Origin: Tateyamaria pelophila
GTDB taxonomy: Bacteria; Pseudomonadota; Alphaproteobacteria; Rhodobacterales; Rhodobacteraceae
DNA length: 64,000 bases
NCBI RefSeq assembly: GCF_019966495.1
Contig: NZ_JAIMIA010000018.1
Coordinates: forward strand, 1-64,000
Direction of reading: 5' to 3'
A model generated the notes under the pieces. It did no database searches. It saw nothing but the letters and a program-made list of their open reading frames with translations, and was not told the origin of the DNA. This document shows, in pieces, positions 39,315-47,778 of this stretch (the stretch's first letter is position 1; each line of letters starts with the position of its first letter). The translations under genes and the position numbers were made by a program.

Positions 39315-39332
39315 ACAGAAGCGGAGAATGAA

Positions 39333-40388
39333 ATGACCAGTTCAATCAAGGGGCCAGCCCTTTTCCTGGCCCAGTTCCTGGGGGATGAAGCGCCGTTCAA
39401 TTCACTGCCCGCAATCGTGAAATGGGCCGCGGATCTGGGCTATAAGGGTGTGCAAATTCCTACTTGGGATGCCCGTATCTTTGAGCTTGAAAAGGCCGCG
39501 ACCAGCAAGACCTATTGTGATGAGATCGCAGGTATCTGCGCTGAACATGGCGTTTTTATCACCGAACTCTCCTCGCATTTGCAAAGCCAGTTGGTTGCGG
39601 TGCATCCTGCCTACGATCAGGCCTTCGATGCCTTTGCGCCCGCCCATCTGCATGGCAAGCCGGGCGACCGGCAGGCATGGGCGGTGGATCAGGTGACCAA
39701 GGTTGCCCTTGCGTCAAAGAACCTCGGACTGACCGGTTCGGTCGGGTTCACGGGCGCGCTGGCCTTTCCCTATCTCTACCCCTGGCCGCAACGCCCGCCG
39801 GGTCTAATCGAAGAAGCCTTTGCGGAACTGGCACGGCGTTGGAAGCCGATCCTGGACGCTTATGACGACGCCGGTGTCGATTTGGGCTATGAAATCCATC
39901 CGGGAGAGGATGTTTTTGACGGCGCAACCTTTGAACGCTTTCTTGAGGCGCTCGACAACCATCCGCGTTGCATGATCAATTATGATCCCTCGCATTTCCT
40001 GCTGCAGCAGATGGATTATCTGCAATTCATCGACATCTACCACGACCGGATCAGCGCGTTTCACGTCAAGGACGCCGAATTCAATCCAACGGGACGGCAA
40101 GGGGTCTATTCCGGCTATGCCGACTGGACGGACCGCGCCGGACGGTTTCGGTCACTGGGGGATGGGCAGGTGGATTTCAAAGGCATCTTTTCCCGCCTTG
40201 CCCAATACGGATTTGAAGGCTGGGCTGTTTTGGAGTGGGAATGTTGCCTCAAGCATCCGGAACAAGGGGCCGCGGAGGGTGCGCCCTTTATTGCCGATCA
40301 CATCATTCGGATGACCGATAAAGCGTTCGATGATTTTGCAGGCGGGACGACGGACAAGGCTGCATTGCGCAAGATGATGGGTATTTAG
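39333..40388 (+). CDS. Sugar phosphate isomerase/epimerase (TIM barrel, ~350 residues)
   Basis: 351 residues, longer than the isomerase at 37.4 kb and not a recent duplicate of it. Metal-site segments: YEIHPGEDVFDG, MINYDPSHFLLQ, FHVKDAEF and VLEWECCLKHPEQG. GCGGAG seven bases before ATG. Last intact gene of the LacI-regulated operon; its stop touches a tctA remnant on the opposite strand. Confidence 0.87.
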   Translation: MTSSIKGPALFLAQFLGDEAPFNSLPAIVKWAADLGYKGVQIPTWDARIFELEKAATSKTYCDEIAGICAEHGVFITELSSHLQSQLVAVHPAYDQAFDAFAPAHLHGKPGDRQAWAVDQVTKVALASKNLGLTGSVGFTGALAFPYLYPWPQRPPGLIEEAFAELARRWKPILDAYDDAGVDLGYEIHPGEDVFDGATFERFLEALDNHPRCMINYDPSHFLLQQMDYLQFIDIYHDRISAFHVKDAEFNPTGRQGVYSGYADWTDRAGRFRSLGDGQVDFKGIFSRLAQYGFEGWAVLEWECCLKHPEQGAAEGAPFIADHIIRMTDKAFDDFAGGTTDKAALRKMMGI

Positions 40389-40543
40389 CCCGGACCGGGT
40401 GTCACGCCCAAGGCAATCAATGCGCCCAGCAGGATGGCGGTGGTGCCCGATCCCGGAATACCGAGCGTCGGAAGCGGCGTGAAAGACCCTGTCGACGCGG
40501 CGTTGTTGGCGGGTTTGAGTGCTGCGGCCCCTTTGATCGATCC
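40385..40543 (-). pseudogene. Remnant of a tctA (tripartite tricarboxylate transporter large subunit) gene
   Basis: The minus strand encodes GSIKGAAALKPANNAAS followed by GSFTPLPTLGIPGSGTTAIL and LGALIALGVTPGP, then stops. This is the highly conserved internal block of TctA (usual form: G-I-G-V-A-P-E-A-A-N-N-A, then LTLGIPGSATTA). Full-length TctA has about 500 residues; only around 50 remain here. No tctB or tctC remnant is evident. This points to a past deletion or rearrangement next to the sugar operon. Confidence 0.8.
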
Positions 40544-40620
40544 TGTCCTGATCCGGAATGCTGTCCGAAACTTGATCATAACGCCCTGAAATCATTTGGC
40601 CCTCCGACTTTTCAGCGAAG

Positions 40621-40846
40621 ATGATGTGGACAGCGATGGTGTTAAAGATCACGCAGGAACCTGAACTTGCCGCAGATTTTATCCGGCATTTGATTGAATT
40701 GCAGTCCAATGGCGAGCCGCTCCCGCTGCCGCTCAACACTCAAGGGCAAGACGATTGCGCTGGAACCGGCGTTGATGACCTTTCTCGACGCGCTGAAGCG
40801 GTGCAAATTCGTCATCGAATGCGAGGATTTGGTGATCCGGAAATAG
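40621..40846 (+). pseudogene. Frameshifted small ORF of unknown origin
   Basis: One frame reads MVLKITQEPELAADFIRHLI then ELQSNGEPLPLPL. From about 40735 a second frame continues with TLKGKTIALEPALMTFLDAL then KRCKFVIECEDLVIRK to a TAG at 40844-40846. Joined by a one-base shift they give a plausible 75-80-residue protein end. No family is recognised. With the tctA remnant it makes the 40.39-40.99 kb stretch a gene graveyard; the rest of that gap (40847-40993) shows nothing but the upstream region of the next gene. Confidence 0.35.
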
Positions 40847-40993
40847 GACCCAGAGCGATTTTATGCGTTGGCTGTGCCGTAAGGCTGCAGGTTGTCGCGT
40901 CCGGCGAATTCAACTGTCCCCAGGATTTCCGGTTGCGTAATTCAGAAAAATTGCTTCAGTTTTTCCAAAGCGAAAACACAATTGGATACCCGC

Positions 40994-42307
40994 ATGTTCG
41001 CCAGCAAAGATCGGATCGAAGCCACGGACGTACTCGTTATCGGTGGCGGTACTGCCGGGTTTGGTGCCGCCGTTGCCGCCGGTCGGCAGGGTTTGAATGT
41101 CATCTTGCTGGAGGCGACGAGCAAGATCGGGGGTGTGATGGCCTTCTGCCCGGGCATGCCGTGGGGCGGTGCCTATCCCGTTGACCGGATCATCGGCGGA
41201 TTGATCGAAGAGCTGACAACGCGGTTGGAAGCGATGGATCCGCCCGCTGCTGAAAAACGGACCTGCACGCTTGAGACTTTTGGCCCAGAGATCGTTTACG
41301 ACCACGACATCGCGACCTTGACGATGTTCGAAATGCTGGAAGAGGCCGGGGTTCGGACACGGCTGAACGCGACCGCCCTCACGCCGAAGATGAACGAAAC
41401 GCGTATCGACGCGATCGAGTGCTACGACCGCAACGGCCCGTTCACGATCAGGCCCAGGATTGTCATAGACTGCTCGGGTGATGGTGACATCTCGGCCAAG
41501 GCGGGCGTGCCCTATGCGCTGGGTGATGCTTCTGGCAACATGATGGCGGTGACAATCTCGTTTCACATGGTGGGCGTGGATTGGGATGCGGCCTTTGCCC
41601 ATTCCGATCCTTACTTTTCGGACTTTGCCGGAAAAGGCGTTGCCGAAGGGCGACTCCACAAGGACCTCGCCAAGCTCTACCTTATGAAGGGTTTCCACAA
41701 GGAAACGGTTTTCTGCAATTCGGTACATGTGCGCGGCGTGGACGGCACTGACCCGGTCGCCGTTGGAGCCGCAACGCAAGAAGGTCGCAGGCGTTGTCAC
41801 CAATTGTTTCAATTCCTGAGACAGGATGTGCCCGGATTTGCCAACGCTCATATGTCGTTGCTGTCGCCAACTGTCGGCGTGCGCGAGACCCGCAAGCTGG
41901 AGGGTGTCTACCGCGTGACCGGCGCGGACCTGGCCCGCGCCACAAAGTTCCCCGATGGCATCGTGAGTTGTGACAATCCGATTGATGATGTCATGCGGTC
42001 CGAGGCAGGCATGACGCACGACGCCGCGATTTCGCAGGGCGACTATTACACCATACCGTTCCGCGCGCTGATCCCTGCAAAGATCTCAAATCTGATGTTT
42101 GCCGGACGCATCCTTTCGGCCGACCCGGTGGCGTTTGCTTCGGTGCGGGGCATGCCGCAATGTATGGCCATGGGACAGGCGACCGGTCTGGCGGCTGCCT
42201 TGTCGTTGCGAAGCGGACAGCCCGTGCAGTCACTGGATGTCGATCAGTTGGTGCATGCTTTGGCAGATCAAGGTGTGAACCGGCTGGCGGCCTTTGCCCC
42301 GGCGTAA
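40994..42307 (+). CDS. FAD-dependent oxidoreductase (FAD_oxidored/BRE-type)
   Basis: 437 residues from ATG 40994. The N-terminal dinucleotide-binding motif reads VLVIGGGTAGFGAAVAAGRQ (GGGTAG at 17-22) and a second cofactor segment IVIDCSGDGDISAKAG occurs mid-protein. The C-terminal LMFAGRILSADPVA is typical of family PF12831, whose members are mostly unassigned. No signal peptide. The ribosome site is weak. It might oxidise a sugar acid or polyol from the neighbouring operons; this is inferred only from position. Confidence 0.85.
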   Translation: MFASKDRIEATDVLVIGGGTAGFGAAVAAGRQGLNVILLEATSKIGGVMAFCPGMPWGGAYPVDRIIGGLIEELTTRLEAMDPPAAEKRTCTLETFGPEIVYDHDIATLTMFEMLEEAGVRTRLNATALTPKMNETRIDAIECYDRNGPFTIRPRIVIDCSGDGDISAKAGVPYALGDASGNMMAVTISFHMVGVDWDAAFAHSDPYFSDFAGKGVAEGRLHKDLAKLYLMKGFHKETVFCNSVHVRGVDGTDPVAVGAATQEGRRRCHQLFQFLRQDVPGFANAHMSLLSPTVGVRETRKLEGVYRVTGADLARATKFPDGIVSCDNPIDDVMRSEAGMTHDAAISQGDYYTIPFRALIPAKISNLMFAGRILSADPVAFASVRGMPQCMAMGQATGLAAALSLRSGQPVQSLDVDQLVHALADQGVNRLAAFAPA

Positions 42308-42485
42308 AATCACCGCTGCGAACCTGCGCCCGACAATCATGCGTTGCCCCGGATCTCCAGCGCGGTGCGCGCTGGTTCGTAGAATGCGCAGGTCGTACAT
42401 TTCAGCCTTTACAAGTTGGGTGAAAAGGATGTCTGCTTTTATGCAGAATGTTCGGAACAGTGGCGACAGAAGGAAGAAATGCGTT

Positions 42486-43265
42486 ATGGATTTCGTTGTA
42501 AAGCAATCTGCAAGGGGCCTAGGTATGGCGCGTGTCTCTGTTCTGCTGGCGAGTGTTGCGAGCATTTTGGGTGCCCCGGTCACCGCGCAAGACGCGCCGC
42601 CCGCAGTTGATCCTGCCGCGCTTCAGGCGCTGTTCGATATGTCGGAACGGATGCGAGGCTTGGACTCGTTTACAATCACCGCTGATATCGCGTCAGAGGT
42701 TGTTCTGGTGACCGGTGAGCGTTTGACCTCGATCGACCAAGTTTTGATCGATGCGCATAAGGGAACAAACCTGCGGATCGAAAAGACGTCGCCGACCCGG
42801 GAACGCATCTTCTATTTCAATGGCGAAAGTGCCACGCTCTGGGGGCCTGTCACGCAGTTTTACGCAACGACCGCGTTCAGCGGGACCAATGCGGACCTGA
42901 TCGCACATCTGTCACAAACATTCGGATACGAGGTCCCGCTCAGCGATTTGTTTCTGTTGGGAACAGGCACAGAGGACGCCGAAGCGGTGACACAGGCGCG
43001 TTACATCCGGCCTGCGAATATCGGCGGACGAGTATGCGGACAATTTGCCTATCGGTTTGAGAACGTGGATTTGCAGATGTGGATCGATACCGCCGAAGGT
43101 GGTCTGCCCTGCGCCTATCAAATCGTGGATCGCACGGACGACGCCAGCCCGACGTTCTTTGCTACTCTGGAGGTTGAAACAATCGTGAACCTTGACGATA
43201 ACAGGTTCACATTCGTTCCGCCCGAAGACGCGATAGCGATCCAGTTCGAAACTGTTGCGGAATAA
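42486..43265 (+). CDS. DUF2092 family exported protein
   Basis: 259 residues. From ATG 42486 there is a signal peptide ending PVTA-QDA, and GAAGGAAG is about ten bases upstream; longer in-frame starts are not supported. The mature part resembles DUF2092 proteins (lipoprotein-carrier-like beta structure): LDSFTITADIASEVVL, RERIFYFNGESATLW, FATLEVETIVNLDDNRFTF. Function unknown. Twelve bases separate it from the next small exported protein, and such pairs recur, suggesting a joint envelope role. Confidence 0.78.
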   Translation: MDFVVKQSARGLGMARVSVLLASVASILGAPVTAQDAPPAVDPAALQALFDMSERMRGLDSFTITADIASEVVLVTGERLTSIDQVLIDAHKGTNLRIEKTSPTRERIFYFNGESATLWGPVTQFYATTAFSGTNADLIAHLSQTFGYEVPLSDLFLLGTGTEDAEAVTQARYIRPANIGGRVCGQFAYRFENVDLQMWIDTAEGGLPCAYQIVDRTDDASPTFFATLEVETIVNLDDNRFTFVPPEDAIAIQFETVAE

Positions 43266-43277
43266 GGGGTGAAAGTC

Positions 43278-43808
43278 ATGAAAAAATTGCTTAGCACAAT
43301 CGCAGCGGTCGCATTGATGGCACCTATCGTTCCATCGTTCGGCTCCATGGGCACTGTCGTTGCGGTGACCATTCCGGCGGCTCTTGCAACGTTATCCGGC
43401 GCTCCGGTCGAGGCGCGCGGTGGCGGCCGCGGCGGTGTTGGCCGTGGCGGTCGCGGATTTGAAGGTGGCGCGCATATGGGCGGATCACGCTACAGTGGCA
43501 ACGTGTCGGTCAACAACCACGTCGACCGGAACATCAATCGGAATGACAATACAAACGTAAACATCAATCGGAATGTCGATGTCAACGTGGATGCCAGACA
43601 TAACTACGGCTATTATGACAACAACGACGTCGCCCGGGCGATCGGGGCCGGTTTGGTTGCCGGTGTGGTGGTGACTTCGATCGCCAACCGGTCGGATTGC
43701 CAGAATCAGCTAATCGGTGCCACAACCTATCTCCTTTGCGACGGTATTTGGTATCAACCGCAATATTCCGGTTCCGACGTCACATATCTGGTGGTGGACA
43801 AACCCTGA
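43278..43808 (+). CDS. Small exported Gly/Asn-rich protein (DUF6515-like)
   Basis: 176 residues from ATG 43278 (AAGGGG eight bases upstream). An N-terminal hydrophobic export signal is followed by a Gly/Arg-rich patch (RGGGRGGVGRGGRG), an Asn/Val-rich repeat (NINRND, NVNINRNVDVNV), a short membrane-like helix (about residues 115-132) and a C-terminal motif YLLCDGIWYQPQYSG then TYLVVDKP. The end resembles DUF6515 proteins as I recall. Low-complexity composition suggests a surface or matrix role. Co-transcribed with the DUF2092 gene. Confidence 0.65.
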   Translation: MKKLLSTIAAVALMAPIVPSFGSMGTVVAVTIPAALATLSGAPVEARGGGRGGVGRGGRGFEGGAHMGGSRYSGNVSVNNHVDRNINRNDNTNVNINRNVDVNVDARHNYGYYDNNDVARAIGAGLVAGVVVTSIANRSDCQNQLIGATTYLLCDGIWYQPQYSGSDVTYLVVDKP

Positions 43809-43874
43809 TATAATACCGGAACTGCTATGTGGCGGTGTGAAGCCTCATAACAGGTTGGACGCGGGCCTGAAGGT

Positions 43875-43897
43875 GGGCAAATGAGCCAGCTTTGCCC
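43875..43897 (+). terminator. Hairpin downstream of the DUF2092/DUF6515-like pair
   Basis: GGGCAAA (43875-43881) pairs with TTTGCCC (43891-43897), loop nine bases, no T-run. Possible weak terminator before the next isomerase gene. Confidence 0.35.
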
Positions 43898-43991
43898 GTC
43901 TCGGACGTGCGTCTCGTGTCGCTCGGGTATTGTGCGAAACGTGGCCTGCACCGATTGTGCATCACCGTAAATGCTGTCTATGCTTTGCACC

Positions 43992-44978
43992 ATGACATTA
44001 AACACGTCCCCCCGCTTCGCTGCGCGCCTGAACGCGTTCAAAATAGGCGCTTCGAGCTATTGGCCTGGCAAAAACAAAGTGACCACCGCGGATTTGTTGA
44101 CGCGTGCGGCGACCGCTGGCCTGACGGCGGCGGATCTCAATTACCCGGATCATTTCGTTGACGATACGCCCGCTGATCTATCGCGTGCCTTGGCCGATAG
44201 CGGCATGGTGCTCAACGGATTGGCCATGCGCTACTACACGGATCCGGGCTACAAACTGGGGGCGTTTACGCATCCTGACCGCGCCGTGCGCCGTGCCGCC
44301 ATAGACGAGACCAAACGCGGGTTGGATGTGCTGGCCAGAATGGGGGGAAACCTGATGACCCTCTGGATGGGGCAGGACGGGTTCGATTACTCGTTCCAAG
44401 CGGATTATGCCCGCATGTGGGACGCAACGATCGAAGCAATGACCGAGGTCGCGGATCACAACCCGGCCATTGATATCGCTTTGGAATACAAACCGAACGA
44501 GCCGCGCGCCTTTGCACTGATGCCGGATGCGGCGACGACTCTGCTGGCCATCAAGGACATCGGACGCGTCAATACCGGTGTGACGCTGGACTTTGCCCAT
44601 GTGCTCTATGCCGACGAGATGCCAGCCTTTGCGGCGGCGCTGGTGGCGCGACATTCGCGTATCCTCGGGGTGCACCTGAACGATGGCTATGGCAAGTGGG
44701 ACAATGGGTTGATGGTAGGGGCCGTGCATCCCATTCAAACCGTTGAGTTGTTGGTCGAATTGGAACGGATCGGTTATGACGGGGCGATTTATTTCGACAC
44801 GTTTCCGGATCATTCCGGCCTTGATCCTGTCGAAGAGGCACGCACAAATATCGAAGTGGTTCAGCGTCTGAGGCGCACTGCCGCGCGGTTGGTGGCGGAC
44901 GTCGGTCTGCAAAACGCCATCGCCCGGCAAGACGCACCGATTGCGATGCGCATTGTTCAGGCGAGCCTGCTCGCGTGA
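43992..44978 (+). CDS. Sugar phosphate isomerase/epimerase (TIM barrel), third copy
   Basis: 328 residues from ATG 43992; ATGs at 43971 and 43980 are alternatives and no start has a clear ribosome site. Metal-site segments IALEYKPNEPR, VTLDFAHVLYAD, LGVHLNDGYGKWDN and IYFDTFPDHSG are those of the xylose isomerase-like/RhaI-like barrel. GTGA overlap with the downstream kinase implies that its product or substrate is linked to phosphorylation. Confidence 0.85.
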   Translation: MTLNTSPRFAARLNAFKIGASSYWPGKNKVTTADLLTRAATAGLTAADLNYPDHFVDDTPADLSRALADSGMVLNGLAMRYYTDPGYKLGAFTHPDRAVRRAAIDETKRGLDVLARMGGNLMTLWMGQDGFDYSFQADYARMWDATIEAMTEVADHNPAIDIALEYKPNEPRAFALMPDAATTLLAIKDIGRVNTGVTLDFAHVLYADEMPAFAAALVARHSRILGVHLNDGYGKWDNGLMVGAVHPIQTVELLVELERIGYDGAIYFDTFPDHSGLDPVEEARTNIEVVQRLRRTAARLVADVGLQNAIARQDAPIAMRIVQASLLA

Positions 44979-45817
44979 CGCTTTTGGTCGTGGGATCGCT
45001 GCACCTTGATGTGGTCGTGCGGGCTCCGCATTTGCCTGCGTTGGATGAAACGGTAACCGGCTCTGCGGTTGATTATGTGTTTGGCGGGAAGGGCGGCAAT
45101 CAGGCACTGGCGGCGGCCCGGATGGGCGCGCAGGTCAGTTTTGCAGGGCGCGCAGGCTCAGATCGGTTTGGCGACATGATCCGGGATGCCTTGCGGGCGG
45201 AGAACGTGGACATGTCTCAATTACAGACCGATATCGGCCCAAGCGGCATGAGCGTGGCAGTGGTTGATGCGCAGGGTGACTATGGGGCCGTCATCGTCTC
45301 CGCCGCGAATTTGCAAATCGAGGGCAGCCAATTGGACGTGCCCGAAGGTACGAAGCTGGTCCTTTTGCAGAATGAAATCCCCGAAATGATCAATATCTCC
45401 ATCGCGGCCAAAGCCCGCGCCGCGGGTGCGCAGGTTTGGCTGAACGCAGCCCCGGCCCGCGCCCTATCAGACGAGCTGATGCAGTCGGTTGATCTGTTGA
45501 TCGTGAACCGGGTGGAAGATGCGTTTTACGCCGATGTGTCAGGCCCGGAGCGGTTGACCACATTGGGGGCCGAAGGGGTGCAGCACGCCGGGCAAACTCA
45601 TCCCGGGTTTGCCGTCGATGTGATTTCGACCCACGGGGCAGGCGATGTCTTTGTTGGGGCACTTGCCGCCCAAGTGGTTGGGGGAACTCCATTGACGGAT
45701 GCGATCGCATTCGCGCAAGCAGCGGCGGCCTTGCACGTCTCCTCGACGCTGGAGAAGCGGCTCCGTTTGACACCTGAAAATGTGCGGGCGTTCCTGAAGG
45801 CTCAGCCCAGCCGGTAA
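44975..45817 (+). CDS. PfkB family sugar kinase (ribokinase-like)
   Basis: 280 residues, GTG start overlapping the isomerase stop. The PfkB N-terminal signature GGKGGNQALAAARMGA and the catalytic STHGAGDVFVG (Asp of GAGD) are present. It is about 20-30 residues shorter than E. coli RbsK. The 3' end overlaps the convergent lactonase gene by 16 bases. The isomerase-kinase pair suggests ketose formation followed by phosphorylation. Confidence 0.88.
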   Translation: MTLLVVGSLHLDVVVRAPHLPALDETVTGSAVDYVFGGKGGNQALAAARMGAQVSFAGRAGSDRFGDMIRDALRAENVDMSQLQTDIGPSGMSVAVVDAQGDYGAVIVSAANLQIEGSQLDVPEGTKLVLLQNEIPEMINISIAAKARAAGAQVWLNAAPARALSDELMQSVDLLIVNRVEDAFYADVSGPERLTTLGAEGVQHAGQTHPGFAVDVISTHGAGDVFVGALAAQVVGGTPLTDAIAFAQAAAALHVSSTLEKRLRLTPENVRAFLKAQPSR

Positions 45818-46656
45818 AAACGCGCGGCAGTCGCGCCAAAGATCTGACGTTTTGCATCCTCGGGCTGGTCCACCGTCAAGGTCTGAGCAATCGTGTACCA
45901 ATCGCCATATTCAGCTTGTAATCGACACACCGGCCAGTCCGATCCCCACATGATACGCTCGGCCCCAAAACTGTCGATGACGTGCTGCGCGAAGGGGCGG
46001 ATATCCTCGACCCCCCAACCCTCACCGGCTTCGGTGACAAGGCCGGACAGTTTGCAATATCCGTCCGTCTGATCGGCGAGCTGCGATATCCCGTGCGCCC
46101 AGTCGGTAAAAGCATCCTTGCCCATTTGCTGGTCACGGATCTGCGGTTTCATGCAATGATCATAAACGGTGCGCATCTGCGGATAGCGCCCGGCCAGCGT
46201 CAGGAAATTGGGGATATGCCTGGGAAAGCCCAAGGCATCAAAGGGCAGGTCCAGATCGATGATCGCACGATACGCCCATTGCACGTTGTCGCGCAGCATC
46301 CAGTCCACATCGGGAATGTCCTGAATCATCGGCCGCACGCCTAAAAATTTGGGATGGGCCGCCAGTCGGGTCAGGTGGGCAATTTGGTTAGTGTCCTCAA
46401 AATTGATCCAGCCCACGACGCCCTTGATCGATGGCGTCGCATCGGCGAGACCCAGCATGTATTCCGTCTCCTCGACGGTGGCTGCGGCCTGAACAAGGAC
46501 GGTGCCTTGTATGCCGTGCTGATCAAGCGCAGGCGCAAGATCAGGTGGCGCATAAGCCCGGTTCAGGATCGCGTTGTCCTTTGGCATCCAGTTGTAATCG
46601 CCGCGCAGCGGTTGCCAAAAATGCTGGTGCGCGTCGATTTTCATGCCACGCGTCAC
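45802..46656 (-). CDS. Amidohydrolase family lactonase (fuconolactonase-like, COG3618)
   Basis: 284 residues. The N-terminal metal motif IDAHQHFWQP, then HPKFLGVRPMIQD, YDHCMKPQIRD and the C-terminal MWGSDWPVCR are those of COG3618 enzymes such as L-fucono-1,5-lactonase. It would open the aldonolactone made by the upstream dehydrogenase. A GTG start at 46656 overlaps the dehydrogenase stop and has GAGG upstream; ATG 46644 is the alternative. Tail-to-tail overlap with the kinase gene. Confidence 0.87.
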   Translation of the reverse strand: MTRGMKIDAHQHFWQPLRGDYNWMPKDNAILNRAYAPPDLAPALDQHGIQGTVLVQAAATVEETEYMLGLADATPSIKGVVGWINFEDTNQIAHLTRLAAHPKFLGVRPMIQDIPDVDWMLRDNVQWAYRAIIDLDLPFDALGFPRHIPNFLTLAGRYPQMRTVYDHCMKPQIRDQQMGKDAFTDWAHGISQLADQTDGYCKLSGLVTEAGEGWGVEDIRPFAQHVIDSFGAERIMWGSDWPVCRLQAEYGDWYTIAQTLTVDQPEDAKRQIFGATAARFYRLG

Positions 46657-47681
46657 GTCGGTGCATCCTCGCGCATCAACCCTTTGGCCTTGAGGTCGGC
46701 CCATAGCCCGGACGGGATCACCGCTTGAGCCGCCTGCAGGTTGCCGGTCATTTCGGACACACCCTGACCGCCGGGGATCACGGCCACATGCGCCGGGTGG
46801 AGCAGTGGGAACTGGAACGCAGCGTCGACCATGCGCACGCCATGATCGTTGCAAACATCTTCGATGGCATTGACGCGGTCGATGATATCCTGCGGAGCGG
46901 GATCATAGTTGTACCAGGCCTGTTTGCGCGCCCCGGTGGCGAGGATGCCGGAATTATAGGGCCCGCCCGTGACAATCCCGATGCCGCGCGCCTCACAGAG
47001 AGGCAAAAAGCTGTCGAGTGCCTTTTGCTCCAACAGGGTATAGCGTCCGGCCAGCAGAAACAGGTCGAAGTCGCCGCGCTCTGCGAGGGTCTGGCACACC
47101 TCCCATTCATTGACGCCGCCGCCGATGGCCTTGATCACCCCCTGATCGCGCAGCGACACCATCGCGTCATAGCCCCGACCTCCAAAAAATTCCTCGATCC
47201 GCATGTCGGACATCTCTTTGGAGCCGTGGGAAAAGACACAAAGATCATGAACATAGAGGATATCGATCCGGTCCACGCCAAGGCGGGAAAAAGAATGCTC
47301 GAACGAGCGCATCACTCCGTCATAGGTATAATCATACTGCTCGCGGCGCTGCGGCACGTCGAACCATTTGCCTTCGCCCGTACGATGCTCGGGCGCGCAG
47401 GCTTGCATCAGCCGTCCGACCTTGGTGGACAGTATGTATTCACCGCGCGGTTTGTCGCGCAGAAACGGATTGAGGCGCGTTTCGGAAAGGCCAAGGCCAT
47501 AAAGTGGCGCCGTATCGAAATAACGCACGCCGCCGTCCCATGCCGCATCCAGCGTCGCGCGTGCGTCCTCGTCGCTGATCGCGCGATAGAGGTTTCCGAG
47601 CGGCGCCGTCCCGAAGCCCAGTTCGGTGAATGTCAGCCCGCCATTGTTCAGCCGGTCCCAGTGACGTGTTTTAAGGTCCAT
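46653..47681 (-). CDS. Aldo/keto reductase (D-threo-aldose 1-dehydrogenase-like)
   Basis: 342 residues. The catalytic tetrad is recognisable: Asp in FDTAPLYG, Tyr in the same segment, Lys in LSTKVG and His in LYVHD. The wording of conserved blocks (LGFGTAPLGNLY, GKWFDVP, YDYTYDGVMRSFEHSFSRLG) matches L-fucose/D-arabinose 1-dehydrogenases rather than generic AKRs. It would oxidise an aldose at C1 to a lactone. GAGGAAA precedes the ATG. Operon with the lactonase; divergent from the BtpA gene. Confidence 0.87.
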   Translation of the reverse strand: MDLKTRHWDRLNNGGLTFTELGFGTAPLGNLYRAISDEDARATLDAAWDGGVRYFDTAPLYGLGLSETRLNPFLRDKPRGEYILSTKVGRLMQACAPEHRTGEGKWFDVPQRREQYDYTYDGVMRSFEHSFSRLGVDRIDILYVHDLCVFSHGSKEMSDMRIEEFFGGRGYDAMVSLRDQGVIKAIGGGVNEWEVCQTLAERGDFDLFLLAGRYTLLEQKALDSFLPLCEARGIGIVTGGPYNSGILATGARKQAWYNYDPAPQDIIDRVNAIEDVCNDHGVRMVDAAFQFPLLHPAHVAVIPGGQGVSEMTGNLQAAQAVIPSGLWADLKAKGLMREDAPT

Positions 47682-47778
47682 GCGTGTTTTCCTCTTTTCC
47701 GTATTCTTTCAAACCTTACCCCAGTTTCCTTTTGCGTGAACAGCCCACCAATCCTAGTGTGAGGCATTGGGGGGTAGA

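Noticed and set aside
37433-44978. Three sugar isomerase genes as recent duplicates
   Set aside because: Their lengths (254, 351 and 328 residues) and metal-site surroundings differ, so they are distinct subfamilies, not local duplications.
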